A stretch of DNA of 64,000 nucleotides. It comes from Symsagittifera roscoffensis. Lineage: Eukaryota; Xenacoelomorpha; Acoela; Convolutidae. Within the stretch, counting starts at the first letter, position 1, and each line of letters opens with the position of its first letter. The DNA lies in assembly GCF_963678635.1 (NCBI RefSeq), contig NC_087069.1:44156688-44220687 (forward strand), given 5' to 3'. Positions 1 to 11,198 of the stretch are shown one piece after another. The translations under genes and the position numbers were made by a program. Under the pieces are notes generated by a model. It was not told the DNA's origin, did not search any database, and saw nothing but the letters and a program-made list of their open reading frames with translations.

Positions 1-1295
1 GGGGTGTTGCAGGTGACTCAAAAACACATCCGGAGCTGGAAGGTTGGTCTCGAGGCGGAAATGGGGTTTCCCATGAGCGAAGCTTATGGCCTGCCATTGA
101 ACGCAAAATCCTTAATAGGGTCAATGATGGCCAACTTGTGCGGAAGCCACTACCCACTGCACATAGCGATGGTAGAAGCATCCAGCCAGAGAGTACTGGT
201 GGACAAGGCCTTCTCAGTGCCCAAGTGCGTGAGGTTGGCTCGGATATCGCATCACTCGCACAAGTTGTTGAGAAAAATCAGAGGGACAGTACCCAAAGAA
301 TTGAGAGATGACTTGAGTGAAATCTGGGGAGAAGAACTTTTGAAGTTGGAGAGTGAGAACACAAGCGATCACGAGAGACAAAACGTGATCGGAAAACCTG
401 TGGGAGGTGCTCCAAACATGGAAGATAATGACACGATGCATGAGAAAATGATAGAGCTTGACCCTCTCTTGGAAGCCTCGGGGGAGCGTAACCTCAGGAT
501 CATTGAGAATGCCCATGCCACTGTTTGGCACAAACGGTGTGGTATCCAGATCACAAGAACCTTTGCCTGGTGTGGGATATGGAAGAAATTCGGTCGATCG
601 GACTACCGGATCACCGGCAGAAGGTGACGCTCTTAGTAGTGAGTACGATGTTGGCTCTGAGATGGATAGAAGAGAATATAACGAAGTATCGGGAAGCAAC
701 GACGCCAACGGCTGAGTCAATATACGCGATAGACTACAGCAGGAGACTCGAGTTGTTTGAGACTGCGTGCAAAGTATTCGCCATACCGACGGAAGTCAGA
801 CACATATGGAGCCGTTTGAGGTACTTTCCATGGTTTCGGGCGACACTGACGTCTTGGTTGTACATGACAACGAAAGATCACATGAGAAAGCATCAAAAGG
901 AGTATCGACAGTTCCAGGCCGAGATTGGGCCAGAAGCTTTCAAGAGACCCCTGTTGACCCACCAAAATGCGATCACGACAGGATGGAACAGAGTGGGTAA
1001 GATGTCTAGAGACAATACCAAAGCGAGGGAATCGATACTAGAGGAGGACCTGGCGAAGAACGTGAGCTTGAGCCTGCAAAACTCCTTTTGTTTGAACCGG
1101 GAATCTAGGGTGAAGGCACTACCCAACCAGGCAAAGAGGTTGCAGGAGCAAAGAGAATGGATGCGATCCTATGAACAGCTGAAGGCTTGGGAGGAAATCG
1201 TGATTAGCTCCGATGATGAAGAAGAACTGTTGAGACAGTTTGCCGTATCAAGTACTTCAGGGTGTGGCACCTCCAAGGCGAAGAGTGCGAGATGA
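1..1295 (+). pseudogene. Degenerate copy A of an unidentified multicopy protein family
   Basis: Two overlapping reading frames (about 4-520 and 525-1295) together encode the centre and C-terminus of the same protein family found on the minus strand at 7.9-12.4 kb. Shared blocks include AFSVPKCVRL (near 210), a PLLEASG block (near 465) and, in the second frame, a region with PWFR, WLY, HM-KH, AFKR and LTH-NA-TT spacing. Homology passes from the first frame to the second at about 515-535, so the copy is frameshifted. The start lies outside the window. Divergence from the minus-strand copies is high (roughly a third of residues agree by eye), so this is an old branch. The acidic C-terminus is absent from the other copies. 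Function is not recognised. A mononegavirus nucleoprotein-like endogenous element is one possibility, unproven; a host or transposon gene family is the alternative. Confidence 0.55.
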
Positions 1296-2930
1296 GTGGA
1301 TGGTTCGAATGGATCTTGAGTCTTGAGAGGTAAGGGAGGCTTGAGTGTGGATCCGGGTGAAACCTGGGTTCACAGAAAAAGAAATTTTAACGAATCAAAT
1401 ATTGTTATTAATATACTATATTTACTATATAAATCAAAATGCTGCATAACAATTTCCTGTTTCGAATGGGACAAAAGAAATTTTAAATGATTGGCTTAAA
1501 AAGCAAGAATTCAAAGGTGCATGTGTGTGCAGATTTTGATTGCTGTTAAGCGATAGTGTGAAAATTTTACATGGCCGTGAATTTTGGGGTGTAGATAAAC
1601 TTAAGTCTGCTGCGAACTTCTGTAAATGACCACTGGCACTGTACCTTGAGCAACACTTGATTTTCTGGGACTCACTGGCAGACGACAGCACGCGATGAGG
1701 ACATCGATCTCGAGTCCGGGGAGTATGTGCCAGTCGGTCATATTTGGAAGTTTGACCTTGAGAGAAGCAAAAAACACTTAATTTTGGGGTGAAATTTAAT
1801 TTTTCAAAAATTCGAATGGAGCCTGTCATGCACGATTTTCTCGCGATAACTGAAAGTCAAAAAAAAGAGAAGTCAGAACAATCGAGTGACAATCGCGGGA
1901 AAGTTGCAAGATAAATCAGTAGGTAATTGCTATTCGCAATTTCCGTCATAGTAATAATCTAGAGTAGAGCTGTCCCATTCGAAACAGAAAGAAGCGTATT
2001 CCCACGAACTGGATTATTGTGACTTGACTGGAGTATTATTCTGAACTGGACTAGAATGAACCTTCGGTGGAAAGGTGGACAGCTTGAGTGTCCCAATGGT
2101 TCACGAGAAACTATAGTCTAGAGTACAAACTTGTTCTTGTTGTTAAAGCTGACAAACATTAAACTCATTTTAGTTACATTATTTAATTCTCGAGTTAATT
2201 ACCGACTGAAGTACTTCCCTTTCTTGAGCGTGCTACAATGTGAGTACTAATTTAAATTTCTAGAGTGTGTTTTATAATTGTTATGTTGAGGTAAGGCGAG
2301 TTTTAGGTTGATCCATCTGAAATGGATCAAAGTTCCACTGTCTAATAAAAAGTAACGTAACGGATTGTTCCAACCCGGTTTTTAACGGCGTTCATGTATT
2401 TTGGGTATCTAGAGACCTAAGTATGAGGACGTTCTTAATTCTAGAGTGGGGGGATATTTTAGTAGTAGCCTTTAAGCTGTAACGGGTCGTAGTCTCATGT
2501 CACAAACGAACCGAATTGGCTCCGACTGATTTGAGGTAGAAAAACACAAGAGAAAAACACTCTTGAGCCAATAGTTATAGGGCCTATTTTTCTTAAGCCT
2601 CATGTGTGACTATAGTAGACGAATTTTACATAGTGTTTTTATGGCGCTCCTGGGTGTTTACGACATCAAGACTACGGAGTCGAACCCACTTGAGACAGCT
2701 TCGGGCTGAATGCCCATTCTAGAGTACCGGTGGTGCGGTTCGACAGGAACGTGCAAACCTTCCGGTTGTACCGTGATAGCTTTTTAAGAAAACTCGAGAA
2801 AACTTCCTGGTACGCTCTCCGAACGAGGCTTAGCTAACCGAGTAAAGGGGGGCAACTAGGGGGACAAAAACACGAGCAAAAAGACAAAAAGCAAAACAAA
2901 AACCAAAATATTACATTAAATAGGTTTTTC
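1296..2930. other. Non-coding stretch with recurring CTAGAG motif
   Basis: No convincing gene is visible. The octamer TCTAGAGT (one copy ends in A) recurs at 1958, 2117, 2259, 2408, 2440 and 2718. The last part, before 2940, is a purine-rich lead-in to the non-LTR element. Confidence 0.5.
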
Positions 2931-2939
2931 ATATACGGA

Positions 2940-3399
2940 ATGTCTTCACAACGCAACCGCATTGAATCAACGTCTACTTGAAAATGTGACTACTGCAAAA
3001 GTAAAAAGAAACACAATGATGTAACAACTATTGGGTGTGAGAAATGTGGAAACTGGTTTCATGGAGCGTGTGACAACTTGGATTTGTGACAACTGCCTGA
3101 AAGTGGATATCTTCAAATACGAAGCTAAGATTTGTACCATGTTTAACGAGGCAACCGATTTGATTAATAATATTAAGTCTACAGTTTTATCTACTGTTGA
3201 ATGTGAAATACCGCGTATTATTGAAAAATCCCTACCTGCACGAATAAACGAAAATGTAGTAAGGGCATTCAATGTCAATCTACCTTCCTATCGTGATGTA
3301 TTAACTAATGGTACTGGCAATACTAAGACACCACCTGCCGACGAACAAAAACATGTGAACCAATTTGTTACCAACTCACGTGAAAGGGAACTGTCTTGA
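2940..3399 (+). pseudogene. Broken ORF1 of non-LTR element (PHD-like zinc finger)
   Basis: From an ATG at 2940 the frame shows C-D-Y-C, then CEKCGNWFHGACDNL, the first half of a PHD-type zinc finger. In-frame TGA codons lie before and after this block. The second half, WICDNC, continues in the frame open from 3031 to 3399, so at least one frameshift splits the finger. The downstream part carries a SYRDVLT block like those preceding the RNA-binding region in some non-LTR ORF1 proteins. PHD fingers are known in ORF1 of CR1-group elements. Not functional as it stands. Confidence 0.6.
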
Positions 3400-4467
3400 T
3401 CTAATTTTTGGGACAATTGATTCTCTTCGTTTCAGTATCCCAACAACAAGATTGGCGGATCACTTTCCTGTTATCTTTGAATTTGAAATTTTATCGTCCA
3501 TCAAGTCTGTCAGTAATATTGATATTGTTTCCAAATCAACATTCTCCAAAGAAATGTTTAATGCAAACTTGAACAATTTATATAACTCATTCAGCAACCA
3601 AGCGATCTCTATTTTTTCTTCTTATTGGTATTCTCTATTACACGCAGCTCTTTCATCCTCTTCCAAATGTAAACGTCAGTAACGTTTACTAATGCCACAT
3701 TATTTTTCATCTCACACAATGTATTTCATAATTATGCGAGCTTCAATTGAAAGAAAACTTAAACAAAATTGGAATTTTAGTTAATCTCTTAGACAAATGA
3801 GATTAAATTCTGATCAATCTGACTCTATTGAGCTTGATAAAATTATTTACGTAGAAAGTTTCAATACTCAAGACTCAAACCATTGTTTTCAGTCTCTTAG
3901 ATCCTTACGCCAAGCCTCTTCAGATCCCTCTGTCATGAAATTTGGTAAAAAAACTGCTACAACGCCCGAATCTAAGGCACAATTGCTTAACGAGTTTTTG
4001 GATCAGCCTTTGGGCCAAAAGTTATCACTGATATTATGTTTCCTTCCCTTAAAATCTTCCACCTGAAAGATGTATTGATTACAAACGCCGATAATAAAAG
4101 ACGTCTAGACGCTTGTGATGATAGCTGCTCAATGGGATCTGATGCGTTACCATCTTTTGTCATGGAACATTGCTCCGATGATTTTAAATTGAAATTGATC
4201 ATGTCCACAAACTCTACTCGTTCTGCTATTACAAATCAGTTTGCATTTAAACATACAAAACGATTCAAATCTGACAACAACTTCTTCATCAGAGCTGTCC
4301 GTACTGCAAACGAACTTATAAAACTGAAAAACTTAAACTTTGAATCTACTCTACCCATTTTCTCAAGAGACCTTAAAAACTATCTGGTTGAAAAACGAGC
4401 TTCTTTTAACCTAAACAATTCGTGTACTTTCTTTATCAAATGTTTTTGTATAAATTGCCGATCATAG
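3365..4467 (+). pseudogene. Broken ORF2 of non-LTR element (endonuclease end, RT fragments)
   Basis: The frame 3365-3682 begins with THVKGNCLDLIF and continues to LADHFPV. This is the typical end of the apurinic endonuclease domain, in which the D-H of the usual S-D-H is the catalytic pair. The frame 3797-4066 resembles the linker before the RT. The frame 4036-4467 carries GSDALPSFVMEHCSDDF, matching the early RT block usually written G-x-D-x-P. It then jumps directly to a tail motif, FFIRAVRTANEL, which in intact elements lies several hundred residues later. The RT palm is therefore deleted. Confidence 0.65.
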
Positions 4468-4844
4468 TTTGCTAGTATTTTGTTCTGTATTGTTATATTC
4501 TTCGATCTATACATTCCACCTAGGATCTATTGTACTTCCTTAGCTGTGAATTTAAACCTTACTACTTTTACTACTACTGCAAAATCAGTTTTTCTGCTTA
4601 GGGAAGCTACTTGCCCTGGTAACCTTGGTACACTTGCTCGAGTTTTTACAGAGTTTAGAATAATCTCGGTGCTAGGGACGACGCAACCCTAAACTTCAAA
4701 ATCTATTGGATGAAAAATATATTTATCATTCAAATAAACCTCTGTACTTGTCAGTTGTAACATTTGCCCAGACGTTACACAGTGACAGAGCGTAGAAAAA
4801 GTACCTATTGACGACTGGCTGACGTCAATTACTTAATTCTATTA

Positions 4845-6905
4845 GTTTTGCGACATTCGCCCGGAAGAGTTTAGCAAAATTCGCCCGACGAAAAATATAG
4901 CTAGACAACTCGCTAGCGTCTAAACAGCTCTACATGCTTTTAACTGTCTCTACCAAAGCCAGTTCTTTGAGTGGTCCTTTTAACATCGGGTCGACAAACT
5001 TGTTACTGTTTCGGTCTTTGGTCAGAATGTTCAGATTAACTTAGTTACATGCAAAATACTGAGCTCATGGCTGGGTCTCAGTATCCCCAGACCACGAGGT
5101 CACTCCTAAAAACAGGGCTGCTACTTATTTTTATATTACTATTGTTTTTGTTCCGTAGATCAAATTCATCATTTCTATTGGAGATGGATCAACCCCTCCC
5201 TCAACTCCCAGCTTCTCATTTTCTGAAAACAAATGTAGATGTTAATAATTCAATTCAGGACATAACCGGAAGCTAAAAATAATTAAAAGAATGTTTGATT
5301 TTGTGACATTCGACCAGAATGTACGAAAATGCAAAAATCGGAATTCGAAATTTTATTGTGACATCTAAGTGGGAAAATTAACGGTTTTAACGACTTAGTG
5401 GTCTTAATCGTTCATTTTGACAAACGCTGAAGGTTTAATTTGGACTTTCGTGTTATTTTCTAAACATTCGTTCAAAAAAAAGACACGTGACAACGTCAAA
5501 TTTTCGCGCAAAAAAAAACGGCGAACACACAACAACACTAGACTCACACAGAAGACCAACAGAACTCGTGAAAAAAAGCAGTAAAGGGAAATTGTGTGAT
5601 ACTGATCGAGATTGAAGAAAACTTTATCAAGACCATTCCGAGTTGTATTGATTGTGCCGCTACAATCGTTACAACGCAAATACCGAGAACAAGAAGGGTG
5701 TTGAGACGGCGTGTACAGCCTTCCTGAAAGAAATAAGGACGTTATTTCCCCTGATTCCAGATTCTGGAGGAGTCTCGGGAGGAGATTTCAAACTGTATTT
5801 TATAAACTTTTAGCTTCGTGCAGATGTCCCGAAATGAATTCAATTAACATCTAAAAGTTCAAAGTAACCCTTCCGCGTTCGTCAGAATGAACGATTAAGA
5901 CCACTAATTCGTTAAAACCGTTAATTTTCCCACTCCGATGTCACAAAAAAATTTCGAATTCCGACTCTGCACTTTCGTACTTTCTAGTCGAATGTCACAA
6001 ACTCAAACATTAATTTAATTAATTTTTAGCTTCCGGTTATGTCCCGAATTGAATTGATAACATCTAAAATCGTTTTTCAGACAATGAGAAGCTAGGAACT
6101 GAGGGAAAGGGTTGATCCATCTCCAATGCGAATGATGAATTTTATCTACTGAACAAAGACAGTAGTATTATAATAAATAAGTAGTAGCCCTGTTTTTAGG
6201 AGTGACCTCGTGGTCTGGGGATACTGAGTTCCAGCCATGAGCTCACTATGTTTGCATATATCTAAGTTAGTTAGAGCGTTCTGATCGAAGCCGGAATTAG
6301 TAACGTTATTGTCGACCCGATGTTAGAAAGACCACCAAAAGAACTGGCTTGGGCAGAGACGGTGAAAAGCATGTAGAGCTGTGTTTAGACATTGGCCAGT
6401 CGTTTTAGAAACTAGCTTTGTTTTCCGTCGATTTTTACTTCGGGCGAATGTCACAGTTCCTTCCGGATTCTGGAATCCGGACAAAGAACAGTTTTATCTT
6501 CTTTCCCGAAGGCTGGTCACGTCGTCCCAACACCCTTCCTGATTCCCGGGAAATGCTTTAAAACGATTGTAGCTGCACAACCGTTACAACTCTGAATGTT
6601 CTTCTAACAGTTGTTCCTACTTCAATTTCGATCAGTATCGCACAATTGGCGTTCATCTGTTCTGTTTCAACGAATATTGCTGTTGTGTGTTCCGCAGTTT
6701 CAAGTGTCGCAAAATCTCATATTGTTACGTGTTTTTCATGCTCATATCGAAATTTTAAAAATCAGCATGTCAGGCCAAATTAACCATTCCTGATTCTTTA
6801 AATCGTCAGTTTAACACTACCAATCCCCCAAAACCGCCATTCTTCCCAGTTCACGGTCACATTAAAAATTCGCATTTTGACTGCATTCTGGTCGAATGTC
6901 ACATA
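4845..6905. repeat. Permuted inverted-repeat array, about 2 kb
   Basis: The left half reads as segment x (about 4850-5300) followed by y (about 5300-5760). The right half, read in reverse complement, gives y (6905-6455), x (6455-6010) and the start of y again (6010-5880). Landmarks are the palindromically placed GTGACATTCG motifs near 4850, 5315, 5990, 6450 and 6895, and the long match between 5070-5110 and 6190-6235. Short ORFs here are symmetrical shadows. No transposase is seen. It may be a foldback or MITE-type transposon, or two inverted tandem dimers. Confidence 0.65.
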
Positions 6906-7889
6906 CTCTTCGGACAGCCCGGTCAATGTCCTCATTGAGTCTCGCAGTATTCATCAAAATGGTACACTGCCATTCAACAGAATTTACAAAACGCTTGAAA
7001 TCACTTTTATCCACATCACATCGACTCACCGCATAATATAAATGGCACCATACTACATTGTTATAGCCTTCCAAATTCTTTCACTAATCTGCACTTTTAA
7101 GGATATGACTTAGGGTTAAACATTTTTCTCTGACGTTTAATGCCAATGTCTTTGATTAAAAAGTTTTTCCTCTAGGTTTAAAAAGTGTTGGGATGCAGGA
7201 CGGTCCTGCCAACCAACAAACTGAAATTATCCTACTATGCTCCTTCCCTTCGGAATTTTAGTTGTTATTGATCCTGAAAATTAAAATTAAGGAATTTGTT
7301 GGTTAGAAGGAACGATGAAATAATCTCCCGCTTCAAGAGATTACCCAAGCTCTTCATATCACTACAAAGTGATCAATCGTCGCAGTTGACTAAAAACAAT
7401 CATGCAGGCTAGAATTTTTAATATACTCTTCACTCGAGCCTCTCTAGATACATTTTCAATGTATCTAAAGCCACTAACTAGAATAACAATGCAAATTTAT
7501 AAATTCTGCAAATTCTTAACTCCAAAAATCAACTAAAATTTTTCTTTGATTCAGTGTTTCAACTGCAAGCTCAGTTGCTTAGTTTCTCATTTGAGTTTTT
7601 CTCACATAAACAATTCTGAGTTGTAACATCTTCTCCTTCATTGCTCCTTTATTCACTTCTTTGTTTTGTTCTTGATATCTGTCGTCTAAAAGTTCTAAAA
7701 CTTCTAAACTCCTATAATCTTTCTCTTTTTTGCATCTTGTTTTTTGGCTACTTGTCAAAGCTCCATCTCATCTTCCTGCGACATTGACTCCGCACTTTCA
7801 GTTTCAGTGTCTTGCAACACGTCGGTGGCTATTCTGACGCTGTTGGAGGCAGTCCTCCAACACTTCTGCTCTTCTACCCTTTGTTTGCC
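6906..7889. other. Intergenic, no gene seen
   Basis: AT-rich sequence between the inverted-repeat array and the pseudogene cluster. There is a small imperfect inversion around 7200-7310 (AACCAACAAA versus TTTGTTGGTT). Nothing else is supportable. Confidence 0.4.
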
Positions 7890-8291
7890 TCAAGGTAGAG
7901 GATCTACGTTAGTTTCCCTGTTTCTGCAGGATCTTTTCTCCAGGTCTTCCTTCAATATTTCTCCACTTTCTCTCACGTCACACTCGTTTGCTCTGGAAGT
8001 CTTCTTCATCGCGGTAGTCAGTGCATTCCGATGAGTTAAAAAAGCTCGCTTGAAGGCTCCTACTCCGATGTCAATCTGATACGCACTGTACACCCTGCTG
8101 TGCTTCGACATATGCTTCTTGGCATACTCGTACAACCATGCAGTCATGTTGGATCTAAACCATGGCATCAGTTGTCTTCTGGCCCATATCTTCTTCACCT
8201 TCATCGGAATGTTTAGGATTTTGCACATTGTCTCAAAAAGATCTAAATCTTTTAGACAATCCAGTTCCTGTATTTGTTCTTTCGTCGGCAT
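7890..8291 (-). pseudogene. Copy B, C-terminal fragment
   Basis: This 133-codon open frame aligns with copy A from its LFET-C block through PWFR, WLY, KKHMSKH, GAFKRAFLTHRNALTT to the acidic tail. It is in a different frame from the preceding fragment (8302-9597), so the parent gene is frameshifted here. It stops earlier than copy A and lacks the long acidic C-terminus. Some positively charged and aromatic positions are shared by all three copies, suggesting that the ancestral protein was under constraint. Identity of the protein is unknown. Confidence 0.55.
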
Positions 8292-8301
8292 CTCCTGTCG
8301 A

Positions 8302-9597
8302 TTATTCTCCTTTACATGAGCTTCCAGTCTTCAAATTGCCATCATAAACCCAACTACCACTATCGTTATGGGCTGTGTTGAGCCTGGTAAACCCAGAGAG
8401 CAGCTCTCCAGAGTCCCAGACCAACACCAGATTACTGCGCCCGGGAAACCACCATGTTTGTAGCAAGCAATGGCAGGGGAACTCATCATGTGTCAACATG
8501 ATGCTCCTCCAATTATGCTTCCCCGACGCTTCCAGTAGTGGTTCCACTTCCATCAATACTCGATGGATCTCGTCATTTTTATCTACTGCGTTGTAATCTG
8601 TCGCTGTTGATCCTTTCTGCTTCTGTCTTTCAAAATCACTAATGTTCCTACGTGCGTATCCCATGAACTTCTTTCCCAGTCTCGGTTCTAACTCTTCTTT
8701 AGTTCTTTCTGGAACTGCAGCGAACATCTTGCATAGCGACTCATAGGAATTATCCGACATTCTCGTTAATCTTACGCATTTCGGCACTGAGAAGGCCTGG
8801 TTCACAATCGTCCTTGTACTCTTCACATTCAGTGCCACAAAGTGCGCTGGGTATCGGCTTTTGCACAACGGAGCCAACGTCGATCCCACTAGGTATCGCG
8901 CTCCCGGAGTTCTGCGATAAGTTTCACTCTGCCGAATGTTCATCCCTGCTTCTATAGCTTCTTTGCAGTTTCCAATGTACTTCTGTTCAGTTTGCAACAC
9001 TCCCGGAAACACTTCTACGCTGATGGCCGTGACCATTTTATGTTCTAGTTTCAATAGTGACTCTAAAGAACCAAATGTGCTGTAGAATCCTAGTGCAGTC
9101 ACTAGATTCACCTCAGTTCCTCCATGGCAATCTGAAATTAGTTTCGTTTCCGTTTTCGCTGTCATTACTATGTTTCCGATCAATATCGTCAATTGCTTGT
9201 GTTGTTTCGCAAGAGTCTTCACGCAGTCAAGACCTCCACACATGTGACCTTCCAGTCTATATACTTTCGCCAGACAGCTACCAGGTTCAAACCAGTCCTC
9301 TGGTCCCCAGCCAGGCACTTCCACATTGTTTCCTCTGTTGCTTTTGGAGGCTGTTGTCATCAAGTTATAAACGATGTTCAGGTCACGCAAGTTGCAGTCT
9401 GAATTCAGCTTCCTCTGCACGTATTGTGTCGCCCGCAATGTCGAATCAGCATTGGGACTCGGGCACCATGATGGTTTCATCAGCTCCCACACCCCCATCA
9501 GGCTCGTTCTCAGTAATTCATCCGCGAATCCCAATCCAAATTCTACTCGGTTGTCAGATTTTGGCACTGAAGGTGCTGTCACCTTTTCTTCCAACAC
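8302..9597 (-). pseudogene. Copy B, central fragment (431 codons)
   Basis: The longest open piece of this family. It has no credible ATG (the frame opens at a GTG), and it ends in a non-homologous tail after a VLVWDSGELL block, where copy A continues in another frame. Recognisable blocks in order are GFADELL, VPGWGPEDW, DCHGGTEV, FGSLESLL, VFPGVLQ, AFSVPKCVRL and PLLEASG. The predicted protein is soluble with mixed charge. No signal peptide, membrane segment or known catalytic motif was recognised. A viral nucleoprotein-like origin is a guess based on the block style and multi-copy degenerate state; homology search is needed to name it. Confidence 0.55.
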
Positions 9598-9632
9598 AAG
9601 TCCCAGCTTAGCCTACTGATTAGCAGCGCTCC

Positions 9633-10112
9633 TTATTGTCGCAATTCTTGCGCCGTTTTGTAGTCAAAGAAACAATCGCCTATATCTTCATTAAGAAAAG
9701 GGTTGTATGCCATCCCTACGATCCCCGTGACGTAACTGTACGACTTTTTCCTGATCGGTCCGCAATTTTCACTGGACTTCAGCAGTGCTCCCATGGATTC
9801 TTTTGCGAGCCTCCGCTCATTGTTCGAGAATCTCCGTACTTCATCAATCTTCTTCATTGGTTCCAGTTCTACGGGCTCCTTCATATTCACTCGCATCGGT
9901 TTACTCTGATGTCTGTCTAAAATTGCTTGTGAGAGCAAGGTTTTCGCTCGATCATTGCCTTCTCTCAGCATCTTGGCACAAGTTTTCAACGCTGGTACCG
10001 ATATTTTTTCTAACATGGATCGAACGAAACAGAGAGCTTCTCTCCGTTTCGCACACGCTACTGTCGCTGCTTCTTGGGTCATTAGATCTCTCACACTCGT
10101 CATCAAGAACAC
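9633..10112 (-). pseudogene. Copy B, upstream fragment (159 codons)
   Basis: Basic, helix-rich open frame directly upstream of the central fragment on the same strand, in a different frame, with about 35 bp containing stops between them. It has a conserved-looking end (NPFLNEDIGDCFFDY). It may be the N-terminal part of the same protein or a neighbouring gene; no counterpart is visible in copies A or C within the window. No family recognised. Confidence 0.4.
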
Positions 10113-10225
10113 TTACTCTTCCTTCAATCTTTTCCTTTCTTCTTAATCATACTCTTGCCTCGTCAGTCCAGTCATGCACCAAGCGAACCTAAGTTGTAGC
10201 TCCGTTCTCACGTAAGGTATCGCTA

Positions 10226-10789
10226 TCATAGCGTGTTTTTCGTGGTGGTTCTCATTTCTTCTTCGAAGTGTCGTAACACCACCGCTCTCCATGGTAGGCT
10301 CACTAACTGGTCTATCGTTTCCGCAGGCATCTCAGAAGAGACGAATGTTCCGTACGCCTTCTGCTTCACGGTCGTGCCTTGTATCATTGCCTCCAGGTAA
10401 CATTCCATGGCGCCTTTGTTTTCTAGAGTGATTAGGTGTCCTCTAGCCGAGTTTCTGTATTCCACCATCTCCATGTATCCACCAGCGGGTTCGTCGATCG
10501 AGACGGTTTCCGATACTGTCAATCGGTTATACTCCACTGGGATCAGCTTTCCTAAGATGCTTCCTTTTCCATGATTCATGCAAGATGGTCTGAAATCTCG
10601 TAGGGTACTTTTTCCACACTGGCTAAGTATTTCCATCTCTAATGTCAGTCCAGTCAGAGTGAGGTCACTCCTCTTGGTTTTATAACTGGCTAATCTTAGT
10701 CCAACCATGAGGATGGGTGGCACCATCGTTACATCGGTCAGTTTTCTATCCGTGCCAGGCAATCGGTCGTCGCCTTGTACCATATCCAT
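10226..10789 (-). pseudogene. Copy B, most upstream fragment (187 codons)
   Basis: Open frame on the minus strand, about 110 bp upstream of the 159-codon fragment and in another frame. Its middle (TVSETVSIDE, GGYMEMVEY, NSARGHL) is duplicated at about 10850-10990, proving that the segment has been copied locally. The protein is unrecognised. It could be a separate gene carried alongside the central one, since together the pieces would give an unusually long product of about 900 residues. Confidence 0.4.
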
Positions 10790-10805
10790 GTCCCTTTAGC
10801 TTTTC

Positions 10806-11198
10806 TCACATGCCTTGTCGCCTTGTCCCTATAAGGCCTTGTCGCTTTATCGTTCTCCTAATCGTTTCTGGAGCAATTAGGTGTCCTCTAGCCGAGTTTT
10901 TGTATTCAACCATCTCCATGTATCCACCAGCGCGTTCGTCGATCGAGACGGTTTCCGATACTGTCAATCGGTTATCAGCTGTCCTACTGTGATCAGCTGT
11001 CCTACGACGCTTCATTTTCCTTGGTTCATGCAAGATGGTCTGAAATCTCGTAGAGTACTTTCTCGTAGGTTGCTTCGATATATGCTTCTTGGCATACTCG
11101 TACAACCATGCAGTCATGTTGGATCTAAACCATGGCATCAGTCGTCTTCTGGCCCATATCTTCTTCACTTCCATCGGAATGTTTAGGATTTTCCACAT
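10806..11198 (-). pseudogene. Chimeric junction: C-terminal piece fused to upstream piece
   Basis: A single open frame joins the family's C-terminal block (KIWARRRLMPWFR to AKKHISK, 11198 to about 11069) directly to a piece otherwise found in the upstream fragment (TVSETVSIDE to NSARGHLI, about 11060 to 10850). The same blocks lie about 2.5 kb apart and in the opposite order in copy B, so this is a recombination or deletion junction between tandem copies, not a natural domain order. Nucleotide match to copy B is very close on both sides of the junction. Confidence 0.6.

Larger units (their letters stand above)
2940..4470 (+). mobile_element. Internally deleted CR1/Jockey-like non-LTR retrotransposon
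   Basis: Pieces of a two-ORF non-LTR element occur in the correct order on the plus strand: a zinc-finger ORF1, the very end of an apurinic-type endonuclease, the beginning of a reverse transcriptase, and the C-terminal tail. Most of the endonuclease and nearly all catalytic RT motifs, including the YxDD box, are missing. Stops and frame changes separate the pieces. This is a dead remnant with at least two internal deletions. The clade assignment (CR1/L2/Jockey group) rests on layout and on the endonuclease-end and tail motifs only. Confidence 0.7.

Noticed and set aside
3797-4467. Functional reverse transcriptase
   Set aside because: Catalytic palm motifs are deleted; only the ends of the domain remain.
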